Positions 17,431-30,004 of a stretch of DNA of 64,000 nucleotides are shown piece after piece. The DNA is from Heterohyrax brucei (Eukaryota; Chordata; Mammalia; Hyracoidea; Procaviidae), in the NCBI GenBank assembly GCA_028571685.1, contig CM053140.1, forward strand, positions 57,418,201 through 57,482,200, written 5' to 3'. Position numbers and translations under genes: made by a program. The notes under the pieces were generated by a model. It saw only the letters and a list, made by a program, of their open reading frames with translations, was not told the DNA's origin and searched no databases. Each line of letters begins with the position of its first letter. Position 1 is the first letter of the stretch.

Positions 17431-19159
17431 CGAGGCAGAGAGTCCCCCAGGCCTTCGGGGACACTGGCCCCCATGCGAGCCCTGCCAGATGCCCTAGCTC
17501 CCCAGCCACACCTCTGCCCCAGCCCTATAAGCCCCTTTTCACACCACCTGAAAAACACCGGGTTCTCCCTGTGGGAAAACAGTCCCAAGGGCTGGGACCT
17601 GGGTCAGAAAGTAGACCAGAAGGGGCAGAGATTCCCCTAATCCATGCTTGGCCCCATACTCAGGGCCACTGGCAGCCCTTTGGGGCAGTATAGTCTTCAT
17701 GAAGGCCTCACCAACTGTTGAACTCATACCATTGGGCAACATATTGTCTCCTCAGGGTAAGAAAGAAGCTCCCAAGTTACTGTCAACATCCCAACAGCAA
17801 GAGATAATCACACAATATGTCATCCCTACAACAGCATGAGATGGGTACATGGTGGCAGTGGTATCTCTCTCACACACATTCCCAACAGTCAGAGACACGG
17901 GAGTATAAGCCAGTGACAACCCTCCTAACAGTGCATAACCTGTCACTCCCCCTAAACTATGAGATGGGTGTCTCTTATACCCCCAAGCAGTATGAGGCAG
18001 GTGGGTACGCAGACATCACCCCTCACATGGTATAACTAGCACATGAATGGGCACTTCCACATTCAATAACTGCACAAGATACACAGAGAACTCATCACAT
18101 ATACCCCACAAAGTTACACACACACATGAGAGAGAGAGGAAGGCAAGTCTCATCTTCAGGTGTGAGTATGGTACAGACCCTGCCACCCCAACTCACAGTA
18201 TGGGTCAAGCACACTACTTCATCCCTTCCCCATGAGCCCTTCTTCCAGACTATAAGAAAGGCACATGACCTGTCACCTCTCTGACTGCTTGGGACAGGTG
18301 ACAGCTCATCCCCACAACCCCTTCACTGTAGCCAACCTGGGTGGTGCTGTCCTCTGCCAGCAGAGGCGTCACAGCTCACAGGGCATGAATGTCACCCCAG
18401 CACTGCCAGAGCCAGGCACAGCCGCACGTTGCCCCAGTGACAAACATGACTGGCCCCAGGAGGAGGTGGAGTTGCACAGGGCTCTGGGCGTGACCTTGGT
18501 CCCTGGACACCAGAAGGCGAGGCTCTGTGGCCTCCCTCCTGGGTAGACCAGCAGCCCAGTGTGGGGTGAGGACTGCTGGGAAGGAAGCCACCTGGGCACA
18601 CCAACAGCCTGGAAATGCCACTGCCCCCTGCCCCCACCCCTAGTCCCATTTCTTACTTAGTGTACTTTGGAGGGAGCAGGCAGAATGCATGCTGGGAAGG
18701 CTGTCCCTCAGGCCTTAGCAGCCACTGCTAGAAGACTGCTTGGAGATCAATGGTATATGAAGGGGAGGACTTGGGGGGCCACAGTCACTGTGTCTTCAGG
18801 GCTCAGGACTGAGGAGGTGGTGGGATTAAAGGCTTGAGGTTGCTGCCAGGGAGTCCCGCTTCTTACAAAGGCTCCCCGTCTCCAAACTTCAGGCCACAGA
18901 GCTGGGGACAAGAAGGCCAAAGTCCAGGGGCATGACTCACTCAGGGAACAGGCCCAGCCTGCTGGCCGGAGGGTGGTGAGGGAGGCCAAGAGCCAAGGGG
19001 CCTGGGTTCAAGTTGAGCAGCTCCCAGACCAAGCTGGCTGACCTTGGAGCAGCAGCACAGCCTTTCTCGCTCTGGGGAAGGGGTCAGGGTTTGTGGCTGG
19101 GGAAATGTCAGCTGAGGCTGGAGACCAACAAATCATGTACCAGGGGCCACGGGAGAAGG

Positions 19160-19400
19160 TAGTAGGCCCAACCCTTGGCTCCACTGCTTCCTCACCAGAC
19201 ACTTCACCTTTCTGTATCTTAGTTTCCCCATCTGCAAAGTGGGGACAATAACGCAAGCCTCAAGAGGCAATGTGGCATAAAGTGGGCGGGTGCTCAGGAA
19301 ATGGTGTTTCTTATTGAACAGAGGGGGAAACAGACTAAATGAGAGCAAGAGACTTGTCCAAGGTCACAGAGCAAGTTAGTATCACCTGAATTCAGCCTCC
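19160..19400 (-). repeat. MIR pieces
   Basis: 'agtttccccatctgcaaagt' with flanking 'gggacaataacgcaagcctc' marks a reverse MIR. An adjacent 'gagacttgtccaaggtcaca' piece is of the same family. Confidence 0.7.
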
Positions 19401-19517
19401 ACCTCCCAGCTTTTTGTCTGGAGCTGGAGACTGCTGGTGTGTGTGTGTCTGTGTCTAGGGGAATTTTAAGAGGCTGCAGGATACAGAACTGCCCTACGGT
19501 CTACTAAAGACTAAAGA

Positions 19518-19562
19518 TCTGATAATAAGCCAAGTGCCGTCGAGTCGGATCCGATAGGAGTC
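19518..19562 (-). repeat. AfroSINE fragment
   Basis: Contains 'aagtgccgtcgagtcgga', matching the reverse-complemented 3' part of AfroSINE (ccgtcgagtcgattccga). Only about 45 bp are recognisable; it retains CpG-containing consensus bases. Confidence 0.55.
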
Positions 19563-20959
19563 TGTTATATACACATTCACATTTATCCTAATCCCTGCTT
19601 GGGCCCATCTTCAAACCCTGGACAAAGGCAGCTTTGAGAGAGAGGGAGGGGCCCATACCCACCCCTTACGACAAGTTTTAGCACCCAGCCCCCATGACAA
19701 ACTATAGCACTTGGTGCTCTGGAAGGACAGAGGACCTGGGATGTGAAAAGTGTACAAAGCCCTCTCCTACAAGAGCCCAGAGAGGGACAGCCCTAGCCTG
19801 AGGTCACACAGCATGATGGCAGCAGGGTCCAGAGCCCTGGCCAGAGATAGCCTCACAGCAGAATCCCTCCAGCCCCTGGGGGTGGCTGGAGCTGGGGGGC
19901 CCTGAGGGACTGAGCAAAACGTGGCGACAGATGGCCTGCCGAGGCAGCGGCGATCTGGGCGGCTGGCAGGCATGCTTGCTCCCGCGCAGGGAAGCGGCTA
20001 ATTTTAGCTGAGGCCTCGATGCCAGCTTTGTTCCCCCCACCCGTCCGCTGAGGGGGCCCAGCATGCCTTGCGTGCAACCACCTCCCCCCAAGCACCCCTG
20101 CTCCCCTGCCTGGCCCCTTGGTGACTAGTGCCCAGACCCCAGGGTCCTAGAACTGTCTGCCTGACCCGGCCTCACCACACCCAGAGGCAAGGGCTGGGCC
20201 TTCAAGGCCTGGCTCCCACACCCCAGGGTCTGTTCCCTTGTGACTCCAAGCTCATTTCTTGATGAGGGGCGGCAGGGAGGAGGGCTAGAGGCTGCTGTCC
20301 AGACTAGGAGGGAGGGCTGGACAGCAGGGGCTGCCAGTCTTGGGGAGAGGCGGGGCACTGTCCTCCACCCAGCACTTAAGGAGACAGGACCCATTTCCAC
20401 CCCTGCCCTAAGACAGACAAATTCTGTGCTGGAGCCCTGCTGGTGTTGGTGAACAAAGTCACTCTCCCCTTCCTTGTTTCTCATGACTCTGATGACTTTG
20501 CTCCAGGACCTCAATATACCTTATAAAAGTCAGACAGAACAAGGGAAGTGTTCCTGGGGGAAATTGAGGCACAACCCAAGACACAATCTGAGAGTCATCA
20601 CTGTAGCAGCAGGATAGGGCAAATGCCCAGAACTAATGAGACCTAGACATGCTCTTCTCTGAGCCTTTATAGGTAAAGGGCTTCTTGGGTTGGCCCCCTG
20701 CCCCTGGTACTACCCTCTGCCCCAAGCTTGGCTGGTGGAAGGTAAACTAGATGGATATAGTCCATTCTTTGAAACACCTTCCTGGAGGTGTAGCACTTTC
20801 CTGGTACCCTACTCTTCCCCAGATCTTTAACATCACCGCCCTCCATCTCAGGCTAACTATCCGTACCCAGTAAGGCTGCCAGAGATCTGCCTCCTACTTG
20901 AAAGGAGGCTCCTTTGGAGTGACTCTAGAGGCCCCCCACCTCCCAACCAGGGGGCTGTG

Positions 20960-21570
20960 AGAATGATCAAGTAAGAGATAGAGGAAGGAGACCTGAAAGG
21001 CTCAGCCCTGAAAGAAATCTATGTATGTAAAGGAAAGTGTCCCAGAGAAGAGAAAGTAAAAGGAGGAGGGAGAAACCAAGACTGAGAATTAAACCCAGAA
21101 GAAAGAGAAAGAAGGTGAGGCAGGAGAAACAGGACAGAATGAGTGAGAGGGACAAGGAGGGAGGGAGAGAAATAGAGGAAAGAAAACAAGAAGAGACTCA
21201 GGAAGAGGGACAGAGGAGGAGAAGGGAGAGACAAAGAGCCAGAGAGACAGGCAAGCTTACACAGAGACAAAAGCAGAGACAGAGAGAGAACAAGATACAT
21301 ACAGAGAAGAGATGGAGAGGGAACCTGCCACAGACAGGACAAGGCACAGAGAACCAGCGACCCAGGGAGCTGCAGGCAGACAGAGGCAGTGACACACCCA
21401 GAGACCGACAGAGACAGTCACAGAGGGTGAGACTCACTCAAAGATAATGGGGGTGGGAAGAAGGGGGAGACACTAAGTGATAGAGTGTGGGGGGAACAGC
21501 AGGAACAGGCAGAGGCAAGGAGGGACGGGGCGTGAGGAGGAGGAAGAGGAGGAGGGGGAGATGTCGTCGC
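20960..21570. repeat. Purine-rich low-complexity tract
   Basis: About 600 bp of nearly pure purine words ('agaaagagaaag', 'gagagacaaag', 'gaggaggaagagg') on the plus strand. The 136-codon frame inside it is a low-complexity artefact. Confidence 0.7.
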
Positions 21571-21716
21571 CAGAGCTGGGGGGGTGGGACAGAGGACAGA
21601 AATGGAATGTGGGTCTGGGCATGAGGCTCACAGATGCATCAGCTCCGGTTTCAGCTGGGGCAGTTGGCTGCTAGGGTGGGGGGACAAGGAACAGAGTTGG
21701 TGAGGAAGGGGGGCCT

Positions 21717-21730
21717 GTTACCATGGCTGC
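21717..21730. promoter_or_regulatory. RFX X-box-like motif
   Basis: GTTACCATGGCTGC resembles the RFX palindrome GTTRCCATGGYAAC, with a good left half and a degenerate right half. Confidence 0.3.
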
Positions 21731-22050
21731 GGGCACGGCAGGGGCACAGTCTGCTGGCACTTGGAGCTCTGGGCATGGTAGGGGGCTGGCTGAGGGGGAA
21801 AAAAGGGGGGTGGTGATGGGGAGCCTCACCCCTGCCCTCAGGGCTCTGCCAGGAAGAAAGTTTCCAGAGTGAATAGGAGATAACATGGACAGATGAGGGC
21901 TCTGGGCCCTGCTCTTCCCCATGGGGGCTGCCAGGGTACCACCACTCTTCAGGCTGCTTGTGGGTACCCTAGGTTTCCATGTGTGCCTCAGGCTGGTCCC
22001 TAAGGACCTTGCTTCTCCGTCCCCTCCAGTCTAGCTGAAGATCCTGCATG

Positions 22051-22067
22051 CTGCTGCTGCTGCTGCT
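22051..22067. repeat. Short (CTG)n run
   Basis: Five CTG units on the plus strand followed by CTTGCAGG. It is too short to be an expansion. Confidence 0.8.
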
Positions 22068-22129
22068 TGCAGGGGAGCAGCAAGATTGTGAATTCAGGAT
22101 CTGTAATCCTAACGCAGAGCCCAGGCCTA

Positions 22130-22340
22130 CCGGGCTCCAGTTGCCAAGGCGACAGCGGGTCAGAGGGCAGTGCGGGGCGCCCGCTCCTCCAAGTCAGAAT
22201 CCCAATTGTTAAAGCCCAAGAATAAACAGCTGAAGCGGCCGTGGGGGGGCCAGAAGGGGGGCTGAGGTCTGCATCGGCTCAGTGTGGTGTTGTCAAGCGA
22301 GATGTCACTAATTGTCTGAAGGAACGGGCTGAGGCAGCTC
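22130..22340. promoter_or_regulatory. Candidate regulatory island with RFX X-box
   Basis: Contains a near-perfect X-box GTTGCCAAGGCGAC at 22140-22153, a FOX-like AATAAACA and CAATTGTT, in non-repetitive sequence. Enhancer role is inferred. Confidence 0.35.
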
Positions 22341-22829
22341 TTAACTGCTTCTGTGCCACCAGAGACACCTTGGCTGTCTGGCCCATCCCCCGGGCCTCCC
22401 AGTGTTTCACAGGACCCAAGCCTGTTGGTGGGGGGCATGCTGTCCCAGCATATCTGCCTTCCTTGCACTGAATCCCCACATACTTTGGCTTTCAACACTT
22501 ATTTTGGCCCAACTTGGCCTCCTATCCATAAGCTAAATCCTTATGTCCCCAGAACCAGTATCCCTAAATCACTGGGCCCATAATATTCCTATAGCCCAAA
22601 CCTTCCCCTTTGGTCTGCAAAAGCCCACCCAGCTTCCCCAACATCCCTTCTTCCTCTTCCCAGAAGTCAGGAGTGCTAGTATAAGTTACACGGGGTTGGA
22701 CGGGGAGGCAGATTTAAGCTTCTTCTAAGCTTTGCGGGGGGCACAGAGATCTTCCCAAGGGAGAAAGAAAGGCCTGTAGTGTCTCTCTGCAACAGCCTAC
22801 TCTTGATCACACATCAGACTCAAAGAGGT

Positions 22830-22935
22830 AAAAGAAGCCAGGAGACTTGGGTTTTAGCTCTGATGGTTCCACAATACTTGCTGGTGTGACTGTGGGCAAG
22901 GTATCGTCCCTCCAAGGGTCTCTATCTCTTCTCTC
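22830..22935 (-). repeat. MIR fragment, reverse orientation
   Basis: 'acttgggttttagctctg', 'gtgtgactgtgggcaaggta' and 'ccaagggtctctatctct' follow the reverse MIR order. Confidence 0.65.
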
Positions 22936-23309
22936 ATTCATCCTAAATGCTCAGTAATGCCTATTCTGCTCCAGGCCCAGAGGAGCACCCATTTGAAAGG
23001 GGGAAAAAAGGCTGATTGCTACAAGACAGAAAGCAATCAGAGACCCATTAGGTGAGATGCTCTGAAAAAAACACATGGCAGTCACCGGTACACAGTAACT
23101 GCTCAGTGAACGTCAGCTGGTGTAGAATACTGGCAATTGCTGCTGTTACAGAGAACCACTAAGAGAGTGCAGACAGTCAGGAGATTTAGGGGGTTGGCTC
23201 TGGGAAGACCTGCAAAATGTGGTACCTATCAAGATTTGGACAGGGGCGAAAGAAAGCAGCGAGGAAGATACTTCAGGGAAGCTGGCTGTACGGTTTCAGG
23301 CCCTCAGCA

Positions 23310-23680
23310 GTAAGGGCGAGGCCTTCTACGGTCTCCCCGCCCCATGGGCGGGCCCAGCGGCTCCTCCACCTCCCGCCAACTCCACCCACCGTGCGGCCGG
23401 GACGCCCGAGAGCGGAGCCTCAGAGGGGGCGGGCCGTTTGCGGGCAGGGCTCCCGAAGACTGGTAGCACCTGAAGTGACGTCACGAGGGGCGTGGCTTCA
23501 AGCACGCCTGCCGCCCTAGACCCCCTGCCCGAAGCCTGCAGTGCCAAGGTGAGGGTAAACCGGGGGGGTACCTAGCTCCCCTGGCTGTGCCCCTCAGGTG
23601 GGGGCCTGCGGGCGGGAGAGGCCAGGGCGCTGTCCGTGGGCGGGGAGCTGGGCACGGAAACAGGGGATCCTCCAGAGAGG
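23310..23680. promoter_or_regulatory. Intragenic CpG island, candidate promoter
   Basis: A GC-rich, CpG-rich block with several Sp1-type GC boxes (gggcggg) and a full palindromic CRE, TGACGTCA, at 23476-23483. CRE plus GC boxes is a common core promoter composition. It lies inside the large AHDC1 intron, so it could drive an internal AHDC1 transcript or an antisense RNA. Transcription is inferred. Confidence 0.5.
23500..23548 (+). other. Candidate first exon of an antisense transcript
   Basis: A plus-strand donor GCCAAG|GTGAGG (exon end 23548) lies 65 bp downstream of the CRE. This spacing suits a short first exon of a plus-strand RNA antisense to AHDC1. The 5' end is a guess and no partner exon is identified. 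Confidence 0.3.
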
Positions 23681-24094
23681 GCTCAGTCCAGCCTCGGGGC
23701 TGGACTGGTACAAAAGGCGACTTGTTCTTTCTCAGGATGCCTGCGCCTTCTCAAACATACCTACAGCCACTGCACTCACTCTTGGGACAGTTACACCCAC
23801 ACACAGCCGCACAAAGCCCTCCGGGGTGGGGAGTGGGGGCTGCTGCCTGCGCCAGAAGACAGCTGTACGAGGAACCTTGCCACATACTGAACATTATTCA
23901 CCTCATCCGTCCCACCCCCAGTCACCCAGATAGCATGTAGCCAAGGGGACACTGACTGACCTAATCACATTCTCAAAATGTCCCTCCCTCACACCATCAC
24001 CAGTTTACTGGTTTCTTGCTCTAAAGTCTGACTGCTAACTTCTATTCGAGCGCCACACTGGGTGTGACTTGGGCCAGTTACTTGGTACAATGCT

Positions 24095-24280
24095 TGGCAC
24101 ACGGTAAGACTCATGAAGGTTAACATTTTACTGAGTATTCTCTGGCAATCGTCAAATCCTCAAAATTACCGTATATGGTGAATACTGTTAGGCCCATTTT
24201 GTAGATGAGGAGACAAAGGCTTAGGTTAAATAGCTTGCCTACGGCAGAGGCAGAGATTTGCACCCAAGTCCAGCTTGACT
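24095..24280 (+). repeat. MIR SINE
   Basis: 'cattttactgagtattctct', 'gcccattttgtagatgagga' and 'gcttaggttaaatagcttgc' follow the MIR consensus. Confidence 0.7.
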
Positions 24281-25078
24281 TCTGAGAACAGGTTCTTCCA
24301 AGTACTACCATCTTTGGCCCCCATCACACCCACTTACACCTCCCACCACATTAACATAACAACCACAGACAGCTAAGTCATCTCATAGTTTCAGGTGTAC
24401 TTTTCCACCCCAAATACATCTCTCTGTCACCGTGTAGTATCAGGCAGTTTTTTTTCACTAATCAGACAAAGCTATCCATTTACCATATGTTGGGCGAGAG
24501 TTTCCTACCTCTAAGCTCTCCCCATCCCCAGTGTTAGCTGTTAGTCATTAAAAATGGGGCACAGAATGAGAACAGGCTACCTCCAACCCTTTGAGCAGGC
24601 TCACCTCCACCTCCCTTGACCCCAGGATGACAAAGCACTGCCATAATGCTCCAAGCTCTCCTTGACCCCATGGGCCTGACCCTCCCTCCCCCAGCTCCCA
24701 ACTCCATCTGTGAACAAGTTGAAACTAACTCCTTTCTAGGGATGTCAAAGCACCTTTCCTGGGGGAGGCAGCTCTGTGAACCCCTGAGCCCGGCTGGGGA
24801 GAAAGATCAGGTTACTCTTTTCCCAGCTGTGCCCGGACTCCTTGGGGCTGACCTTTCACCTCATCTAGGCCCAAACCCAAAGGGGGCTAGAGTCCAGCCC
24901 TCACCTCCTATTTAACCTCCATTCCTCATCGTTTTATTCCTGGGCCCCTGCCAGGGCCTGGCAAGTCCCAGGAAGCCCAGCTGGGCAAGCCAACCTTTTT
25001 CCACCCTCCAATCTTGGGGTCTGGTCTGGTTTCCCTGAGAAGGTCACAGAATGCTCCTCCCTGCCCCCTGCCCAAGCT

Positions 25079-25102
25079 GCCCTGCCCTGCCCTGCCCTGC
25101 CA
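25079..25102. repeat. (CCCTG)n short tandem repeat
   Basis: About four and a half perfect copies of the 5-bp unit. Confidence 0.8.
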
Positions 25103-26689
25103 GGATCAGATACCTCCACCCAAGCAGCTGAAAATGACCTGGGCTATTTTCGCTCTGGGATCATGTTGCAGACTCCCCCTTGTGCTAGTAACTTCCCATG
25201 CCCCTCCAAACCACAGCCCCCTGCCCCTCACATCACCCCTTATCCCTTGTCTATAGCCACTGGCTAATAGGACAGAAGGGGTTTGAGAGACCACTGGCCC
25301 AAGTCCCTCAGATGAGGATAGTGAAGCCATGAAGAGTCAGGCACCAGCTGGGCAGAGAATCAGGCTTCCTGGGGCCTGCCCAGGTCTCTTTCTACTGTCT
25401 AGCATAGCCTGCTCTCTCTGTACCCTAGATCTCAGAGTCTCTGACCTAGCCCAAAACCCAGCCAACCTCCTCCAAGCACTAGAAAGTCACACCAGAGGCT
25501 ACCCAGAAGTCCCTATACCTCCCTGCATGTCAGAAGCCATCTCTGCCACACCATTTGTTTAGAATTGGGACCAGGTCTGTACCTGTGCCATAGAAATGTG
25601 GGCCATGAGGAAAGTTTTTAAAGGTACAAGCAGGGAGCTTGAGGCCCAGATGAGTGGAAGGTACATTCAGGTTCAATACTTGGATGTTCTCAGCAGCTCC
25701 TCTTCCTGCCTGTCAGTCCCTCACCCTCACTTCCATTCCTGCAAGCCCAGCCCCCTCCAAGCCTCTGCCCCTCCACCTTAAGCCCCAGCCCTCCTGGGCA
25801 GGAATGTGACTGTTCAGGTCTGGGCTGACCACATGAGTGGCTATAAGGCCACAGACCCCCGTCCTCCCATCCCCCCAGCCTGGGGGAGCTCACATACCAA
25901 GCCAAGAGGGGGAGCTGCTTTAACTCTTTGCAGCCTGGCTTTCAAAGAGGAAAGGAAGGATACTCAAACTTCCTATGGTCACTCTCACAGGAGTGCTTCC
26001 AGGTTCAGGAAGCGTGGGTAGAATCTCCCTAGTGAGGCAGGTAGAATAGAAGAATCTGCCATGCTAGTCCTCCATTAAGAAAAATTATCTTTCACTACCC
26101 CAAATGTTTAGCCTGATTTCCTGTGACATTTGGAAAAACAGTCATGAGCTGCAGCTAGGGGGAGAGGAAAAAAGAAGGCATCATGACCCCAACCTCAGGA
26201 GCCTGCACTCTGATGGGAGAAACATAACCTTGCCCTAGGGAGTCTGATGGGGGAGACTAGGCCCAGAGGCTGGGACAAAGAGCTGAGTGCAGAGAAGCAT
26301 GGCGCTGCCACACAAGTGGGAGGATACCAGGACAGGAGCAGTGCCAGCCAGGTGGGGTCAGATCAGGCAGGCTTCCCAGAGGCCCTAGGCCCACATCCCT
26401 CCCCCCCAGGCTCTGGAATCTCGGGGGTCAGAACTGAGGGACAGCCCCACCCCCTGCTCCCCTCAGGCTCAGGAATTCCACCAGCCATGGGAGGGGGGTG
26501 CTTCGGCCTCAGTCCAAGTAGGCTCCCACTGGACCAGGAACTGCGGCTTCTCCTTGGCCCCCTACCCCCACCCAAGTGCCTGGGCTGGTCCCTGAGCCCC
26601 CTCCCCTCCCTTCCCCCTTCCTGCTGGCACAGTGTGTGCCAGGCGCTAGTGGAAAACAAACCCGCTGGGGTGGGTTTGCAGGGAGCGGG

Positions 26690-27180
26690 GTAACCTTGAC
26701 ACAGTTGCGGCAGTCGCTAATGGCAGACACACACTCCGCCTGTTCTGGGGGGACTGTTGCCGTTGCTAGGAAACCAGCAGCCGCGTGAATGGAAATGGGT
26801 CAGTAAACCTGGGGAGAGATAGTGTGACACTCGAACCACTGCAGCTGCTCCAGCCCACACCGAAATCCCTCCTCTTCAATATTTATCACTCCAGCCTGGG
26901 CCCTCAGCTCCTGCCAGACCTTGCACCAACCTGGCCCTCAGGGCCCCTCCCAAGGCCCAAGAAGAGTAGGGGGGAGAGAGAGGAGATGGAGGAGGTTATC
27001 TACTCTGTGGGGGGGCCCGCCAGGCGGGATGGAACTGGTTCGGGAGGAGATTGAACAGGAAACAGAATCTAATCCCGTGGCGGGGAAGGGGTTAAAAGGT
27101 CAATTCACGCCTGTTCCTGACTTAGGCACCGTGGTAAAATTACTTCGAGTGAGCCGGTTGCGGCTGCCTGCCAGCCTACC
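26690..27180. promoter_or_regulatory. Candidate regulatory island with RFX X-box
   Basis: A unique, compositionally balanced segment with X-box-like GTTGCTAGGAAAC (26762-26774) and further sequence free of repeats around 27060-27170. The retained order of AT-rich and GC-rich words suggests constraint. This needs a multi-species alignment to establish. Confidence 0.3.
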
Positions 27181-28149
27181 TGAGGAGGGACTGATTAAGA
27201 CAGGAGCTTTTCCTCTCCGTTTCATGGGGCCTCCTCCTGTATAAGGGATGAAGGCGAAAGAGGTACCCAAAACGTGGCCAAGAGTTCCCCACAGCTTAAC
27301 AACACCCCCCTCATACTGGCTGGCAATTGCCCCGCTACAGCCCAAGGCTTCCTAACCAGAATAGATGACCCCCCTACAATCTGCTAGCACCCCAGATGGC
27401 CAGGTGCTGTCTTTTGCCATACAACAAACACCCTCCTATACAACCACATATTCTCCAAGCAACCAGACTGTCAGAAAACCTAGACAACATCCCTACACCA
27501 ATAACCGCTCCAACAGTAGGTGACAACTGCGATTCAGAACAGTGCCATTCAACACAACACCCATACACAAGTGACAAATCTAGGCATAGGCAAAACTGCA
27601 CTGTGTTAGACTGTGCTGAATCTTCTATCACTTCTCCATAAGGCGGGAGCCTCCCCAGACAGCCTGTCCTGACCCAAAGCCGGGTTCTTCAGTTTAACTT
27701 TTGTGATTTGTTTCCTCTTGTTGCCAGCCTCCTTATCTTGCATATACTCCAACACACTTGCCCCTGTGGTCGCTTTTCTGGACACTCTAGTCTGTGAGCT
27801 AGCTGCCTTGTGCACTGCACCCTCCAGTCCCTGGAGGCTGACTGGTCACTGACACACACATTCTCTTCGTCTAAAAGTATGCATGGTCTTAGCCCCACCA
27901 GACAAGAGTTCTTGTTCCTAGGCACAGGCCTCTATAGACTATAGGGACCCTGGGAACCAGCAGTACCACCTGCTTGGGTAATGTGCCTCCTCCACCCACC
28001 AGTCTCTGCCAGCATCCCAGAAGGGTGTGTTTTGGAAAGGGAGGTGTTCCAACCTTCTTGGGGGGGTTTGTACCTCACCAGGAATCTCTTGGTTGACTCC
28101 ATTCTCTGTATGCCCCTGTCTCCTAGGATACATCAATCAACACAGGCTC

Positions 28150-28300
28150 TTGAAGCCTGTCAGAGCTAGAAGGCGCCTTAGGGAGCCACTAATCCAGTCT
28201 CCTCCACCAGGCAGGAGGAAACCGAGGCCCAGAGAGGGGAAGTACCTGCCCACAGTCACACAGCCCAACTGCTGGTTCCAGTCTCTTTCCCTTCTACGGC
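28150..28300 (+). repeat. MIR fragment
   Basis: 'aggaggaaaccgaggcccag', 'agaggggaagtacctgccca' and 'cagtcacacagcccaactgc' are the MIR 3' half. Confidence 0.75.
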
Positions 28301-29505
28301 CCTTCACCAGGCATCCTTATGTGTTGGAGAGAAACTCTATAGGTGGGATAGTCAGCCCAGGAAGGCTTCTCTGAGGCAGAAGGAAGTGGGACTAGGCTAG
28401 CTGGGAGGCAAAAGCTGTATAGTCCTTCAGAGATTATAAGAGCTACCCAGCAATGTGTTCAGATGTATGAGCACACAGAACTCTGAGATCTGGGCCTTAT
28501 ACATTTGGTTTAATCTGAACTTGCCAACATGCTTCGGTGGACACTCATCCCTGCCCCCTTCCTATCCTGGGAACACCAAGGCCACATAGGGCTGCCTCCC
28601 CCAAACCAGAGGGAGGGGAAGGTTGTTTTATTCCTCTATACTTGGACTTGTAAACAAGTTCCCACTTCTTTTCTAGAGCATTCTGACTTTTATTATTTAG
28701 ATAGGTCTGTGTCAGGAAGTCTTAGGGAGGCAGGGGTGCACAAGGTGTTCGGCTAGGCCATTTTTATTTCAATTCTATTTTGTAGCCAAACTGAGGTTCC
28801 ACAAAGGTGGGGTAATCTGCCTAAGCTCGCACTCACAACAAATGGAGCCCTGAGTTTCTTCCAATACAGTAGTGTTTTTCCCACTACACAAAGAAGGCCA
28901 TTCCAACAGGGAACAGGGAAAAGGTGGATACAAAGGTGGGGAGATAACACAGTACCAGGCCCTGCATCCTGGACTGAGCTAAAGGCCTTTAAATTTGAAT
29001 CTGGGTTCCAACCCCAGAAACTCTGGCAGGGGTGGACTGAGTGAAGCGTCAGCATGGACATGGGCAGGAGACGAAACCGAACTCCACCAGTGTGTTTCAG
29101 CCCTCCTGGGCCATCCTTCAAGAAGATAAGCCAGGGACTGTCCCATCTTCCCCCAGCCCAGAGCTTACTTCCAGTCCCAGCACCATTTTAGTCCTCTTCC
29201 TGTCTCTTCCCCACTTGTCCAATGAAGAGCTGAAGGAATACTGAGGAGGCCTGGACCCTTTGTGGGCCTTAGTTTCCCATCTGTGCTAAGAAGGCTGGCG
29301 TGGCAGGATGGACTTTTGTATGAACCTTTCCAGTTGGACTATACAGTGAACAGTCTTAGTCCTCAGCCCCCAGGACAAAGTTAGAGTCTCTCTCAGTTGG
29401 AGCTACCAGAGAGCAACAATAAATGTATGTTGAATAAATAAACAAACACTCAATAAAACCCATGTCTTTCCATCCTCCCCAGCCCAACTGATAGGTCCTA
29501 CTTAC

Positions 29506-29532
29506 CTTGGAAAGCCAAATGTCACAAAGCTG
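29506..29532 (-). other. Candidate 27-bp (or 24-bp) noncoding exon of AHDC1
   Basis: The minus strand reads CCCCTTCCCTTCCAG|CAG|CTTT, a tandem acceptor, then a very strong donor CCAAG|GTAAGT only 24-27 bp later. Sites this good argue for a real microexon, but the size and isolation allow chance. Confidence 0.3.
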
Positions 29533-29599
29533 CTGGAAGGGAAGGGGACTCAAGTACTTTGAGGGCTGCTTCTACTTCTCTGGATGAGCTGTATATTAT

Positions 29600-29772
29600 A
29601 CAAAACCGAAACTGAACCCAACCCACTGCTGTTGAGGTGATTCCGACTCATGATGCTGTAAGTCAGAGTAGAACTGGTCTGCAGAGTTTCCAAAGAGCGC
29701 CTGAGGAATCTGAACTGCCAACCTTTTGGTCTACAGCAGTAGCACTTAGCCACTATGCCACCATGATTTCCT
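29600..29772 (-). repeat. AfroSINE, reverse orientation
   Basis: The plus strand reads the AfroSINE complement: 'gaggtgattccgactcatga', 'cagagtagaactggtctgca', 'cagagtttccaaagagcgcc', 'aactgccaaccttttggtct', ending at the tRNA-related head 'cttagccactatgccacca'. Confidence 0.85.
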
Positions 29773-29777
29773 ATACA

Positions 29778-29990
29778 GGTGCCCTTTATTTCCAGTCCTT
29801 GCTATGTGCCTGACACTGTGCCAGTTACTTTAAATGTGGTACAACTTTTAAATCTGACAACAAGGCTGTGGTCTACCTACTACCATCTCTTTTTTCAAAT
29901 GAGGAAAGGGAAACTCAGTAATAAATGGACTTGTTCAAGGTCACACAACCCAACAAGTCGCAGTGAAAAGATTTAAACTTGTGTCTGTTC
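29778..29990 (+). repeat. MIR SINE
   Basis: 'ccttgctatgtgcctgacac', 'tgtgccagttactttaaatg', 'aatgaggaaagggaaactca', 'ttcaaggtcacacaacccaa' in order. Confidence 0.85.
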
Positions 29991-30004
29991 TTGCTGCTTT
30001 TACA

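Noticed and set aside
21037..21447. 136-codon Arg/Glu/Gln-rich frame
   Set aside because: Direct translation of a purine-rich low-complexity tract.
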